This document shows positions 30,395-41,300 of a stretch of DNA of 64,000 bases, piece after piece. The translations under genes and the position numbers were made by a program. The stretch comes from Caulobacteraceae bacterium PMMR1 (GTDB taxonomy: Bacteria; Pseudomonadota; Alphaproteobacteria; Caulobacterales; Caulobacteraceae). The notes beneath the pieces were generated by a model. That model did no database searches, had not been told where the DNA came from, and saw only the letters and a list, made by a program, of their open reading frames with translations. The stretch covers positions 2,046,001-2,110,000 of the forward strand of contig JPOM01000001.1 in assembly GCA_000733915.1 (NCBI GenBank), in the 5' to 3' direction. Numbering within the stretch: the stretch's first letter is position 1; every line of letters begins with the position of its first letter.

Positions 30395-31240
30395 ATGTCC
30401 GCCGCCGTCCGCCTCGCCCCCGACCCGCCTGCCCCGCCCGACCACCCGGAGCGGCAGTACCTCGATCTCTTGGCCGACATCTTGGCCAACGGCGTCAGGC
30501 GCGAGGACCGGACGGGCACGGGCGCCCTGGGCGTGTTCGGGCGGCAGATGCGCTTTGACCTCCGCCGCGGATTTCCGCTGCTGACCACCAAGAAGCTGCA
30601 CATGAAGTCGATTGCGCTGGAGCTGCTGTGGTTCCTGCGCGGCGACACCAACGTGCGCTGGCTTCAGGCGCGGGGCGTCAGCATCTGGGACGAGTGGGCG
30701 GGCGCCGAGGGCGAGCTCGGTCCGGTCTATGGCAAGCAGTGGCGGAGCTGGGCGGCGCCGGACGGGCGCTCCATCGACCAGATCGCGCGTCTGATCGCGG
30801 GCCTGCGCGACAATCCCAACGGGCGGCGGCACATCGTGAGCGCCTGGAACCCCGCAGACGTGGACGACATGGCGCTGCCGCCGTGCCATTGCCTGTTCCA
30901 GTTCTTCGTGGCGCAGGGGCGGCTATCCTGCCAGCTCTATCAGAGATCCGCCGACGTGTTCCTGGGCGTGCCCTTCAACATCGCGAGCTACGCGCTGCTG
31001 ACGCACATGGTCGCCGAGGTCGTAGGCCTTAAGGTCGGCGACTTCGTGCACACTCTGGGCGACGCGCACCTCTACCTCAATCACCTCGACCAGGCGCGGC
31101 TGCAGCTGACGCGCGAGCCGCTGCCCCTGCCGAGGCTCAAGCTCGCGCCGCGAGCGGACATTTTCGCCTTCGAGTACGAGGATGTGACGCTCGAGGGCTA
31201 CCAGGCGCACCCGCATATCAAGGCGCCGGTCGCGGTCTGA
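30395..31240 (+). CDS. thyA: Thymidylate synthase (ThyA)
   Basis: Makes dTMP from dUMP using methylene-tetrahydrofolate. The 281-residue protein has the folate-dependent ThyA signature: EDRTGTG, the [12 protein letters not shown] loop, the catalytic Cys164 in [30 protein letters not shown] and [12 protein letters not shown] 30395 is preceded by GAGGAG at 30381-30386 with good spacing; a GTG at 30386 is less likely. Divergent from hsp20. The short proline-rich N-terminal extension is unusual but harmless. Confidence 0.97.
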   Translation: MSAAVRLAPDPPAPPDHPERQYLDLLADILANGVRREDRTGTGALGVFGRQMRFDLRRGFPLLTTKKLHMKSIALELLWFLRGDTNVRWLQARGVSIWDEWAGAEGELGPVYGKQWRSWAAPDGRSIDQIARLIAGLRDNPNGRRHIVSAWNPADVDDMALPPCHCLFQFFVAQGRLSCQLYQRSADVFLGVPFNIASYALLTHMVAEVVGLKVGDFVHTLGDAHLYLNHLDQARLQLTREPLPLPRLKLAPRADIFAFEYEDVTLEGYQAHPHIKAPVAV

Positions 31241-31295
31241 CACGCGGGGCCACCCGCCCCGGCGAGGGTCCTTTGGCGCTCAGCCCTGGGGCGAT

Positions 31296-33152
31296 TCAGC
31301 CCTGGGCGATGAAGCGCGTCACCACCCCGTCCAGGACGTCCAGCGGCATGGCCCCGTTCAGGAGCACCGCGTCGTGGAACTTGCGCAGGTCGAAGCGCGC
31401 CCCCATCGCCGCCCTGGCCTTGGCCCGCAGGCGCAGGAAGGTCTGCTTGCCCACCATGTAGCTGCAGGCCTGGCCCGGCCAGACCACATAGCGGTCGATC
31501 TCGCCCTGGGCGGTCGCCTCCTGATCGCCGAGGGCGTCGATCATGTAGCGGGTCGCCTGCTCGCGGCTCCAGCGCTTGGCGTGCATGCCGGTGTCGACCA
31601 CCATGCGCACCGCCCGGAAACAGGCGTCGTGCAGATAGCCGATGCGGCCCATGGGATCGTCCGTATACATCCCAAGCTCGTCGGCCAACTGCTCCGCATA
31701 GAGCGCCCAGCCCTCGGCATAGGCGTTGAAACCCGCCAGGTTGAAGTCCGTGCCTAAGATCTTCATCGCCGTGGGCAGCTCGGCGGACTCGTTTTCCAGC
31801 GCGCCCTGCAGGTAGTGACCGGGGATGCCCTCGTGAAAGGTCAGGGTCGGGAGCGTCCAGCTCGGCACCTCGGCGGTGTCGCGCAGGTTGATGTAATAGG
31901 AGCCGGGGCGCGAGCCGTCGATGGAGGGCATGACCGCATAGCCGCCCGGCGCGCCCGCCTCGATATAGGCCGGCACGCGCTTGACGACCATGTCGGCCTT
32001 GGGCAGCTGGCCGAACGCCTGGGGCAGGCGGGCGCGGATGGCGCTGATCTTGGCGCGCAGGTCGCCCAGCAGCTTCTCCTTGGCCGCGTCGGTGTTGGGA
32101 TAGCGGAACTTCGGGTCCTCGTAGAGCCCGCGCAGACGCGCGCCGACCGTGCCCTGGGTGTAGCCCTGGGCCTTCAGCGCGGCGTCGAGTTCGGCGGCGA
32201 GCTCCGCCTGCAGCGCCCGGCCCTGCCGGTGCACCTCGTCGGGCGACAGCTCAGATGACGTCAGGTTCTGGCGCAGGGCCTCGCGGTAGAACGCCTCGCC
32301 GTCGGGCAGCCGCCAGGCGCCCGCCTCGTGCGTCGCATGGGGGCGCACCGCCCGGACAGCGGCAATCTGGCGGTCCAGCGCCGGATAGACCTCCTGGTTC
32401 AGCGTCTTGGTCGCGAACGTCGCCCAGTCGCCGCCGGGGCCGGCCCCCTCGATCCCGGCCTCCCGCGCCCGGCGGACCAGGGAGGCGACGAGGTTCGACG
32501 TCTCCGCCGGCGTGGCGCGCAGCGACGTGAGCTGCTTCAGCGCCTTGTCGAGCACGAAATCGGGGGGCGCGAAACCTCGGGCGGAGTCCGCCTTCAGCCG
32601 CGCCGTGTCCTGCTCGATCATCCGGGCGAAGTCGCGCAGCCGGGCGAGATAGGCGTCGCAATCGGTCCGCGTGCGGATCGGATGCTGGCTGTCCAGGAAG
32701 TCCGGGACCTGCTGATAGGCCCCGGTCAGCTGGGTGAGCGCATAGGGCGAGATCTGGCCGGAGGTCTCGTCCCAGGTCGGGAAGGCGCGGCTCGCCTTCT
32801 CCGCCGCCAGCCAGGAGGTGAGGCTCTCCAGCGAGCCGCGGAGCGGGTCTGAGAAGCGCTTCGGCTGGAACCTCAGGGCCTGGGCATGCAGGGCGGCGGC
32901 CCTGGCGGTGAAGGCGGCGCGGCCGGCGTGGCTGCGGTCCGTCAGCCTGTAGCGCACCGCCGCATGCCGCCCGGTGTCCAGGCCCACCGTCGTCGCCTGC
33001 TCCGGCAGGCCCTCCAGCACCATGTCCGCCACCCGGTCGAAGAAGCGGTTCAGCTCGCCCTCGCGGATGTCGGCGGGCATGGCCGAGGCGGGAGCCGCGC
33101 GCGCGGCGGCGAGGGCGGCGGCGGCGGCCATCAGGCGACGGCGGGTGGTCAT
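31296..33152 (-). CDS. Exported DUF885 family protein (putative metallo-hydrolase)
   Basis: A 618-residue protein with a short twin-arginine-like leader (TTRRRLMAAAAALAAARAAPASA). The DUF885 domain fills the rest. It holds HEGIPGHYLQ, a zinc-peptidase-like HExxxGH motif, followed by FNAYAEGWALYAEQLADELG, which could supply the downstream Glu ligand. Many members are annotated only as uncharacterised; peptidase activity is an inference from the motif. It is convergent with thyA and followed, beyond its start, by a TonB-receptor gene on the same strand. Confidence 0.85.
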   Translation of the reverse strand: MTTRRRLMAAAAALAAARAAPASAMPADIREGELNRFFDRVADMVLEGLPEQATTVGLDTGRHAAVRYRLTDRSHAGRAAFTARAAALHAQALRFQPKRFSDPLRGSLESLTSWLAAEKASRAFPTWDETSGQISPYALTQLTGAYQQVPDFLDSQHPIRTRTDCDAYLARLRDFARMIEQDTARLKADSARGFAPPDFVLDKALKQLTSLRATPAETSNLVASLVRRAREAGIEGAGPGGDWATFATKTLNQEVYPALDRQIAAVRAVRPHATHEAGAWRLPDGEAFYREALRQNLTSSELSPDEVHRQGRALQAELAAELDAALKAQGYTQGTVGARLRGLYEDPKFRYPNTDAAKEKLLGDLRAKISAIRARLPQAFGQLPKADMVVKRVPAYIEAGAPGGYAVMPSIDGSRPGSYYINLRDTAEVPSWTLPTLTFHEGIPGHYLQGALENESAELPTAMKILGTDFNLAGFNAYAEGWALYAEQLADELGMYTDDPMGRIGYLHDACFRAVRMVVDTGMHAKRWSREQATRYMIDALGDQEATAQGEIDRYVVWPGQACSYMVGKQTFLRLRAKARAAMGARFDLRKFHDAVLLNGAMPLDVLDGVVTRFIAQG

Positions 33153-33285
33153 GGAGGGACGCTCGCTTCGGGTCTTGGGCCCTTACGGGCCGGGGCCGCT
33201 CAGGCTTCGAGCGGCTGCAGCCTCTCGTCAAGGGACTCGCTCAGCCGGCCCCGAAAGCGGAACGGCCCGAAACGCGAAACGGCCC

Positions 33286-33319
33286 CAAAAGCAAACGGCC
33301 CGGGGTCGCCCCCGGGCCG
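33286..33319 (-). terminator. Terminator after the TonB-dependent receptor gene
   Basis: On the minus strand a perfect 10-bp stem CGGCCCGGGG / CCCCGGGCCG with a GCGA loop is followed by TTTGCTTTT. It lies 34 bases after the receptor stop. Confidence 0.8.
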
Positions 33320-33352
33320 CCGTCTGGGTTCGAGCGGGACGCTCGCGCCCGA

Positions 33353-35809
33353 TCAGTACTTGGCGCGGAGCGTCACGCCGTAGGTGCGCGGCTGGCCCAG
33401 GAAGGCGTCGTAGCTTCCCGCCTGGAACGGCGCGTCGTAAGCGACCTGATAGTAGTGCGTGTCGAACAGGTTCTGCGTCCAGAGCTCCACGCTCCAGCGG
33501 CCGTTCTCGGGGCCGACGCCGACGCGCCCGTCGACGACGGAGTACGCCTTCTGCTTCTTCACCGGGTTCAGGTCCGAGCCGGTGATGTAGTCGGAGTTGT
33601 ACTTCACGCCCAGGTTGGCGCGGCCGACCAGGCCTTCCCCGATCGGACGCTCGTAGGTGGCCGAGAACGACCCCGACCACAGGGGCGCCAAGGACACCCG
33701 CGAGCCCGGCAGCAGCGAGCAGGTCTGCGGGATGGTGGACCCGTAGGCGATCGGGCCGCACTTGGGCCCCAGCACCCGCGCGTCGTCATAGGTGTAGCGC
33801 GTGTTGGCGTAGGTCAGGCCCGACTGGATGCTGAGCCCGCGGAAGGGCCGGTAGAGCAGGTCGGCATCGAAGCCCGTGGAGGTGACCGTCGGAACCGACA
33901 GCACGGTGAAGTAGAGACCGTTGAAGGCGTTCAGCTGGAAGTTGGTGAACTCCTGGTGGAAGATGGCGCCGTTCAGCGACAGCTTGCGGTCCAGCAGGGT
34001 AGTCTTCAGGCCCACTTCGTAGCTGTCGACGAACTCGCCCTTGAAGCTGGTGTCGAGCACGGGGTCGTAGCCGGTCGAGGTCCTCTGCACGACACGGTCG
34101 AGGTTGAACCCGCCGGACTTGTAGCCGCGCGAATAAGACAGGTAACCGAGATACTCGGGGCTGTAGCGGTAGGCCAGCTTCACCGTGCCAGTCGTGGCGG
34201 TCTCCGAGCGGCTCCGGTCGTTCTTGACCCCGTCGAACCGCGGGTTGAACGAGGCCAGGCTCTGGCAGAGCGTGCCGCCGAAGCCATAGAACGGGCTCGC
34301 CGGATTGTTCACCGCGCCGCACGTCGCCCCGTTGTCGGTGTTGGAGTACCGGGCGGTCAGCGACTTGTCGTCGTTGGTGTAGCGCAGGCCGACCGTCAGC
34401 TCGAGCTTGTCGGTGACGTGATAGGTGTCGTTGGTGAAGAGGGCGAAGGTTTCGTCGGTCTGCTTGTAGACGTCGAGCTGGCCCAGGCCCGGCGCGCTGG
34501 GCGCAAGCAGGCCGGCGAAGGTGGCGGGCGGCAGCTTGGTCGCGGCCGAGAACAGCTGGGCGACGTAGCCGCGGTAATCGGTACCGAAGAACAGCGCCGT
34601 CTTCTGCTTCAGGAGCTCGTTGGCGTAGAATCCGCCGACGGTGTAGTCCAGCTTGCCGTAGGTTCCGCTGAGGCGGAGCTCCTGGCTGAATTGCTGGAAT
34701 TGCGTGCCCTGCTGGCCGTTGTCGGGCCGGTAGAAGATGTCGGCGGTGGTGAAGTCGCTGTCCTGGCCCTGCTTGAACTCCCAGTCGCGGACGGCGGTGA
34801 TCGAGGTCAGCTTCGCCCCGTTAAGCTGGGGAACCTTGTAGTTCATCTCCAACGACACGCCGCCGTCGGTGATCTCCTGCGCGGAGCTGCGGTTGGCGAA
34901 CGCCAGGCGGTCGTAGGGGTTGGGCGGATTGCGCAGGCCCGGGTCGGGACTGGCGAAGGCGGCGATCAGCGGCGCGGTCGGACCGTTGTAGATCTGCTCG
35001 CCGACGCAGCACTGCTCCTTGCGGTGCGAGTAGTCGCCGATTAGGCGCGCGTCGAACTCAGCCGTCGGCGTCGCATAGAGCTGGCCGCGGACGGTCCAGA
35101 AGCTGCGGTTGAAATCCTCGCGCGAGGTGCGCGGCCCCTTGCCGACGTCCACGTCGCTGAAGCCGTTGCGCTCGCGGTTGGCGAAGAAGACGCTGCCCGC
35201 CAGCTTGTCGGCCGCGATCGGGCCCGTGACGGAGCCGGAATAGCCGAACTCGCCGAAATTGCCGAAGGTCGCCTCGCCGTTCGCGCCGAACTTGAAGGAG
35301 GGGGCGGCGGTGACGATGTTGATGACGCCGGCCGAGGTGTTCTTGCCGAACAGCGTGCCCTGCGGCCCCTTCAGCACCTCCACGCGGGCGAGATCGCCGA
35401 GGTCGCCGAAGCCGACGCCGTTGCGCGGACGATAGACGCCGTCGATCACGACGCCCACGGAGGACTCAAGGCCCGGGTTGTCGCCCACAGTGCCGATGCC
35501 GCGGATGCGCGCGGTGGTGGAGGCCTCCGAGGAGGTCGAGGTGACCAGCAGGCCAGGGGTCAGGACGGTGAGGTCCTTGATGTCGTGCACGCCGGTGTCG
35601 CGCAGCAGCTGCGCGCCCGCGACCGTGACGACGATGGGCACGTCCTGCAGACGCTGCTCGCGCTTCTGCGCCGTGACGATGATGGTGTCGACCGTGGAGC
35701 CGTTGTCGGTCGCCGCCGGCTGCGCGGACTGGGCGCGGGCCACGCCGGCGCCGAGCAGCGACAGAGCCGCGAGCGAAACGGTCGCCCGCGCAAGAGTGCG
35801 AATGGTCAT
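33353..35809 (-). CDS. TonB-dependent outer-membrane receptor
   Basis: An 818-residue outer-membrane transporter precursor. A signal peptide covers about residues 1-25 (ending GVARAQ), followed by a TonB-box-like DTIIVTAQKR, the plug domain (LQDVPIVVTVAG, GPQGTLFGKNTSAGVINIVT) and a long beta-barrel with repeated YSRGYKSGGFNLD-type strands, closing on LRAKY. The FGKNTSAGV plug type is frequent in Sphingomonadales and Caulobacterales and often takes up plant or lipid-like substrates; the substrate here is unknown. Start 35809 is preferred over 35827 because GGGAGAG lies upstream of it. No adjacent regulator or enzyme points to a ligand. Confidence 0.92.
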   Translation of the reverse strand: MTIRTLARATVSLAALSLLGAGVARAQSAQPAATDNGSTVDTIIVTAQKREQRLQDVPIVVTVAGAQLLRDTGVHDIKDLTVLTPGLLVTSTSSEASTTARIRGIGTVGDNPGLESSVGVVIDGVYRPRNGVGFGDLGDLARVEVLKGPQGTLFGKNTSAGVINIVTAAPSFKFGANGEATFGNFGEFGYSGSVTGPIAADKLAGSVFFANRERNGFSDVDVGKGPRTSREDFNRSFWTVRGQLYATPTAEFDARLIGDYSHRKEQCCVGEQIYNGPTAPLIAAFASPDPGLRNPPNPYDRLAFANRSSAQEITDGGVSLEMNYKVPQLNGAKLTSITAVRDWEFKQGQDSDFTTADIFYRPDNGQQGTQFQQFSQELRLSGTYGKLDYTVGGFYANELLKQKTALFFGTDYRGYVAQLFSAATKLPPATFAGLLAPSAPGLGQLDVYKQTDETFALFTNDTYHVTDKLELTVGLRYTNDDKSLTARYSNTDNGATCGAVNNPASPFYGFGGTLCQSLASFNPRFDGVKNDRSRSETATTGTVKLAYRYSPEYLGYLSYSRGYKSGGFNLDRVVQRTSTGYDPVLDTSFKGEFVDSYEVGLKTTLLDRKLSLNGAIFHQEFTNFQLNAFNGLYFTVLSVPTVTSTGFDADLLYRPFRGLSIQSGLTYANTRYTYDDARVLGPKCGPIAYGSTIPQTCSLLPGSRVSLAPLWSGSFSATYERPIGEGLVGRANLGVKYNSDYITGSDLNPVKKQKAYSVVDGRVGVGPENGRWSVELWTQNLFDTHYYQVAYDAPFQAGSYDAFLGQPRTYGVTLRAKY

Positions 35810-35989
35810 ACGCGAAGTCTCTCCCATGGGTCGGCCCTGATTGGCGAGCAGGCCGATTGCGGCGGCGCGACAGCGCAGCTCAGCGGGGTAAGGTGAGCGT
35901 CGCCCCCTGCGCAGGCAAGCCCCGCAGACTCCCGGGCGGCGTTTGCTTCGCTTTTCGCAAGGCAAGTGTGTCGCCCGTGTAACAGGCGA

Positions 35990-37198
35990 TCAGGCGGCGC
36001 GGAGCCTGGGCGCGCGTCGGACGGCGCTCAAGACCGCCAGGCCGGCGAGCGCCGACCCCAGGCTGCCCGCCAGGACGCCGAGCTTCACCGCGTCTAGGCC
36101 GTCGTCGCGGGCGGGAAAGGCGAGCGCGCCCAGGAACAGGCTCATGGTGAAGCCGACGCCGCACAGGCACGCCACCCCGGCCAGCTCCGCCCAGCTCGCG
36201 CCCGTGGGCCGCCGCGCCAGCCCGAGCCGCACCGCCAGCGCGCAGGCCCCGAAGACGCCCAGCGGCTTGCCGAGCAGCAGGCCCAGCGCCACGCCCACGC
36301 TCACCGGCGACAGCGCCCCCTCGCCCGACAGCCTGTCGAACGTCAGCCCCGAGGCGGTGAAGGCGAAGAGCGGCAGGACGCCAAACGCGACATAGGGGTT
36401 CAGGCCCTCCGCCAGGGTCTCCAGCAGGCCGGGCTGGCCGGGCTTGCGCGGCGAGATCGGCACCGTCATGGCCGCCGCGACCCCCGCCACCGAGGTTGAG
36501 ACGCCCGAGTGTAGGGTGAAGGCCCAGACCGCGACCGCGCCGGCCACGAAGAAGCTGACCGGCGCCTGCCGCCAGCGCGCGAGCAGAGCCATGCACCCCA
36601 GGGACAGGAACGCGCCGAGCAAGGCGGCCTCGTTGGTGTGGCGGGTGAAGAGCGCGCCGATCAGCACCACCGCGCCGAGGTCGTCGGCCACCGCCAGCGC
36701 CATGAGGAAGGTGCGCAGGCTGGTCGGCAGCCCCCGCCCGACCAGCGCCAGCACGGCCAGGGCGAAGGCGATGTCGGTGGCGACCGGCGTCGGCCAACCC
36801 TCGGGACGTCCGCCCGGCCCCAGGTTGATCATGAGGTAGACCAGGGCCGGGACGATCATGCCGCCCAGCGCCCCCAGCACGGGCAGGGCGAGGCGGCGGG
36901 GGCTGGAGAGTTCCCCCCGCAGGATCTCGAACTTGATCTCCAAGCCCAGGACGAAGAAGAAGCCGGCCATCAGCCCCTCCTTCACCCAGTCGGCGATGCT
37001 CAGCGTCTCCGACCAGGCGCCGACCTGGATGGAGGCAGGGCGCGCGAGCCAGGCCTCGTAGAGCGTGCGCCAGGGACTGTTGGCGGCGACCAGTCCGGCC
37101 AGGGCCGCCAGGCCGAGCACCACGCCGCCCGCGGTCTCGGTTTTCAGGAACTCCAGCGTCACGCGCCTGAGGCGCGGCAGGGTCGGGACCTTCGCCAT
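35990..37198 (-). CDS. nhaA: Na+/H+ antiporter NhaA
   Basis: Exchanges two protons for one sodium ion across the inner membrane for pH and salt homeostasis. The 402-residue protein has about eleven to twelve transmembrane helices. Family motifs are visible: LKTETAGGVVLGLAAL, GLMAGFFFVLGLEIK, the ion-binding aspartates in PVATDIAFALAVLAL and LAVADDLGAVVLI, and the C-terminal GVACLCGVGFTMSLFLG. The start at MAKVPTL is chosen because only a short charged leader precedes the first helix in the family. Confidence 0.95.
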   Translation of the reverse strand: MAKVPTLPRLRRVTLEFLKTETAGGVVLGLAALAGLVAANSPWRTLYEAWLARPASIQVGAWSETLSIADWVKEGLMAGFFFVLGLEIKFEILRGELSSPRRLALPVLGALGGMIVPALVYLMINLGPGGRPEGWPTPVATDIAFALAVLALVGRGLPTSLRTFLMALAVADDLGAVVLIGALFTRHTNEAALLGAFLSLGCMALLARWRQAPVSFFVAGAVAVWAFTLHSGVSTSVAGVAAAMTVPISPRKPGQPGLLETLAEGLNPYVAFGVLPLFAFTASGLTFDRLSGEGALSPVSVGVALGLLLGKPLGVFGACALAVRLGLARRPTGASWAELAGVACLCGVGFTMSLFLGALAFPARDDGLDAVKLGVLAGSLGSALAGLAVLSAVRRAPRLRAA

Positions 37199-37252
37199 CC
37201 CCCGGGGCGCTAGCACGCATCCAGAGCCGGCTGAACAGGCGATCGGATCCCG

Positions 37253-38191
37253 TCAGCGCCCCGGCTTGTAGGGGCGTTCGCGCCGCCAGGTCTCGCAGAA
37301 GCGGACGAGCTCCGGGTCGGGGGCATCAGGCAGGACGAGCTGCAGGTGGGCGAAAAGGTCGCCGCGCCGCAGCGTCGCCGCATCGACCGCCCCTCGCCCC
37401 TTCAGGCGCAGCACCGCGCCGGAGTTCGAGCCCGACGGCACCGACAACTTCACCGGACCGTCGGGCGTGGGCGCCTCGACCTTGGCGCCCAGCACCGCGT
37501 CGGGGATCGAGACGGGCAGGTCCATGTGCAAGTCCGCGCCGTCCAGGCGGAAGATAGGGTGTTCGCGCACCCGCAGCTCGATCAGCGCATCGCCCGGGGC
37601 GCCGCCGTTGCGCCCGGCCATGCCCTGGCCGCGCAGGCGCAGCACCTGGCCGGTCGCGGCGCCGCGCGGGATGGTCACCTCCAGCTGGCGGCCGTCGGAG
37701 AAGCTGACCCGGCGCGACGCCCCGGCGATCACGTCCTCGAGGTCCACGTCCAGCCGCGCCTTCACATCGGAGCCGCGGAAGGCGAAGTTGCGCGCGCCCT
37801 GCCCCGCGCGGCCGAACATCTCGCTCAGGATGTCGTCGAACTCGCCGGCGCCCGCCTCGCCATGTCCGCGCCCGCCGCCGCCGTTGTAGAACTCCGCGCC
37901 GCCGAAGCCGCGCCGGAAGGGGTTGCCGCCGCCGCCCCCGAATCCGCCGAACCCTTGCGAGGTCTCGCGTCCGTCGGCGTCGATCTGGCCGCGGTCGAAC
38001 TTGGCGCGCTTCTCCGGGTCGCCCAAGATGTCGAAGGCGGCGGAGACGCGCTTGAAGCGCTCCTCGGCCTTCTTGTCGCCGGGGTTGCGGTCGGGGTGCA
38101 GGTCCTTGGCGAGCTTGCGGAAGGCCTTGCGGATGTCGTCCTCGCTGGCCCCGCGCGCCACGCCGAGCTCGGAATAGGGGTCTTTCGCCAC
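37253..38191 (-). CDS. DnaJ-class co-chaperone (CbpA-like)
   Basis: A 312-residue protein with a J domain at residues 3-70 (helix II/III loop HPD in DLHPDRNPGDKKAEERF). A Gly/Phe-rich linker (about 78-118) and two C-terminal substrate-binding domains follow. The zinc-finger cysteine repeats of true DnaJ are absent, which makes this the CbpA/DjlA-like class II type. It stimulates DnaK ATPase and delivers clients. It is the gene next to the 3' end of the GTA-like cluster, on the same strand, 147 bp away. Confidence 0.92.
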   Translation of the reverse strand: MAKDPYSELGVARGASEDDIRKAFRKLAKDLHPDRNPGDKKAEERFKRVSAAFDILGDPEKRAKFDRGQIDADGRETSQGFGGFGGGGGNPFRRGFGGAEFYNGGGGRGHGEAGAGEFDDILSEMFGRAGQGARNFAFRGSDVKARLDVDLEDVIAGASRRVSFSDGRQLEVTIPRGAATGQVLRLRGQGMAGRNGGAPGDALIELRVREHPIFRLDGADLHMDLPVSIPDAVLGAKVEAPTPDGPVKLSVPSGSNSGAVLRLKGRGAVDAATLRRGDLFAHLQLVLPDAPDPELVRFCETWRRERPYKPGR

Positions 38192-38338
38192 TGGTGAATG
38201 CCCTTGCGCCCGCGCGCCGCCGAACCCTGGAGCCGCGGGGCTCTGCGGCCAAGAGGTAGCGTGATGCGGGCCGAGCGCAAGGGCCTGTGTTGCGAAAATG
38301 CCACACGGAGCCGGGGCTTGGGCGGCAGGTCGGGCGGC

Positions 38339-41300
38339 TCAGGGCGGGGCGTCGGTGCGAACCGTCCGGCGCGCCGCCGCCCCCCAGCCGACGATGGCCG
38401 AGAGCTGGGCGACCTCCAGCGTCACGACAGCGGGCAGGCGGGCGGCGTCGACGGCGCTGAGGATCAGGGACGGCGCGTCGGTCTGGACCTCGTTCAGCGG
38501 GGTCGCGCCGTCGAACAGGCGCACGCGATAGCGCTCGACCTCCTCCGACAGCGGCGCGTCGCCCCCGTCCCAGGCGTCCCCGTGCAGGCGCGTGCGGCGG
38601 ATCCAGCTCAACGCCAGACGCCCGTCGGGCGCGCGGGCCGCCGTCAGATGCGCCGGCGCCAGCGGCCGCCAGGCGATCCCCTGCCAGGCGAAGGCGGCCT
38701 GCGCACTGTTGAGCGCCGTAGGCTGAAGGCCCGCGGGGCGGCGCGCCAGTTAAGCGGCAGGCCGCGCTCGGACTGGGCGAGCTCGGCGCGGGCGAGGGGT
38801 CCGTCCAGCACGACCACCGCCGCCCCCGCAGGGACCCGGGCCGCCATGTCCGCCTCCGTCCCGAGCTGGCCCCGCAGCAGGCGCGAGAGGGTCCAGGTCT
38901 CGGGCGCGACCAGGGCGGCGGCGGCGAACTGCAGCACCTCCCAGGCGCCGGCGGGGGTCTGGATCGCGAGCGCATTGGCGCCGGCCAGCACCTCGGCGTC
39001 CGCTCGGCTCTGCAGCGACGCCCCGCCCTCGACGCGCACGGTGAGCCGGGTCGCCGCGTCCCAGCGCCAGGGCGGCGCGGAGGGCAGGTCGCTCACGCTC
39101 GCGCCCATCCAGGCCGGCTCGGCGATGCGGGCGCGCTCCGGGCCGCCGGGTCCTGTCTGCACCGACATGGCGCGCCAAGGCTCGGCGGCGACGGCGATCA
39201 GGGGGCGGGCGTCGTCTTCGGCCCCCGGCAGCAGCGGCAGGTCGAGCAGCGCGAAGGCCGGCGGGCCGGAGGGCCTCGGCCGGGGCCCGGACTGGAAGCC
39301 GGGGTCGCCGTCGGCCGCGACCGGCGGCTCCGCGCGGGTGAGCCGGGCGGCGGGCCGGGGCCGAGGTCCAGCCGCGTCACGCGCCAGAGCACGTCCCAGA
39401 GCGCGCCCCCGAGCGCGCCCCCGAGCGCGCCCGCCTCGCCCGGCAGGGTCACGAGGTCGCCGACCTCCAGCGCCAGGGCGGCGGCGGGGCCGAGCGCGAC
39501 TTCGGCCGCCTCGTCCTCGGCCAGCGCCCGGGCCAGCGCCCGGGCTGCGGCGGCCTGCGCCCCCGGCCGGTCGAGCGCCAGCGGCAGGTCCAGGTCGTGC
39601 ACGCCGCCGCCGCCTGCGCCCGCCTCCGCCCGCGCCTCGGCCTTCAGGGTCTGGTAGTCCGCCCCCGGATCGACCGCGCGCACGCGCACCGCGTCCGGGG
39701 TCAGGGCGGCGGCGTGGTCGTAGCGCACCGGCGGCGCGCCCGGGTCCAACCCTGCGAGGTCGGCGGCCGTCAGGCGCAGGTCCGCCGGCCGGCTCCGCCC
39801 GAGCGCCGTGATCCGCCCGCCCCGCTCCGCCATGTCGAAGGCGAAGGCGAAGGCCAGCGGCGCGATCTGCTGCGCAAGGCTCAGGGGCCGCTCCAGCACC
39901 GCGCCCTCCACCACGCCGTCTGCGCCGGCGAGATCGCACGCGCCGGGGTCGACGCCGCCCCGCGCCAGCATGGCGCCGACCAGGCTCGCCACGGGCGCTG
40001 CGCCCAGACGGCCGTTCAGCCAGTGCCCCCGCGCCCAGGCGCCCGCGTCGGCCCAGACGTCCGCCCGGGCGGGGAAGTCCGGGTAGGGCCGCGCGTCCCA
40101 GCACCAGGCGGAGAGCCCCTGCACCATCGGCCCGCCATAGACGGAGGACGTGGGATTGCCCGGCGCGCCGGGGGCGAAGTGCGCCAGGATCGCCTCCAGC
40201 GCCGCGCGCTGGCCGGCGTCGTCGCGGACGCCGGTCGAGAACGGCGGCAGGCGGCTCTCCGCGCTCTTGGGGTCCAGGAACAGGTTCGGCGCATTGGCCC
40301 CCTTGTCGATGGCCGCGCAGCCGAACTCGACCAGGCGGATCGGCTTGGAGCCCGGGACCCAGGCGGTGGGCGCGCTCTGGCGGACGCCCGCGCGGCGCTC
40401 GTGGTGCGGGTTGGACCACCAGGCCGCGAGGTCCTTGGGCCGGAACACCCAGGGCTCGCCATAGGCGCCGTCGGCGATCGGGGTGCGGCGCTGGGCTGCG
40501 CGGTCGGCCTCGTTGGCGTAGTACCAGTCGAAAGCCTCGCCGCCGGCGATCCCCGCCGCGAGATAGGCTCGGTCGCGCGGCCCGCGGAAGCCCGCGACAG
40601 CGTCGCGCTCGCCCGGCGCGTCCCGCCAGTCCGTGATCGGCGGATACCAGTCGACGCCGACGAAATCGACGGCCGGGTCGGCCCAGAGGGGATCGAGGTG
40701 ATAGCGCACGTCCCCCGAGCCGTCCGGAGGCTGATGGCCGAAGTACTCGCTCCAGTCGGCGGCGTAGGCCACGGCTGTGGCCGGCCCGAGCATGGCCTTC
40801 ACATCCCGCGCCAGGCGCACCAGCTCGTCCACCGCCGGATAGCCGTCCGCGGCGTCGCGCAGGGTCGTCAGCCCCCGGAATTCCGAGCCGATCAGGACCG
40901 CGTCCGCCCCGCCCGCCGCCTGCGCCAGGGCCGAAAGGTGCAGCACGCAGCGCCGCCAGCTCCACTCCGGCGGCCCGGCATAGGCGACCTCGCCGGCCCT
41001 GACCGTGAAGTCGCCCGGGGCGGCGGACCCGAAGAAGGCGGCGACCTCGGCCCGCGCGCCCGCCGTGCGGTCCGACCCGGTGATCCGCCCCCGCCAGGGG
41101 TAGGCCGCCTGCTCCGCCCCGCCGTAGGGATCGGGCAAGCCGTTGCCGGGCGCGATGTCCATCATCAGGAACGGATAGAGGGTGACGCGCCAGCCCCGCG
41201 CCTTCAGGGCCGCGATGGCCTGGAGCACGGCTTCGTCCGCCGGCGTGCCGCCATAGGCGGGGCCGCCCGCGGCGGTGCGGGAGACGAGATGCGCATCCTC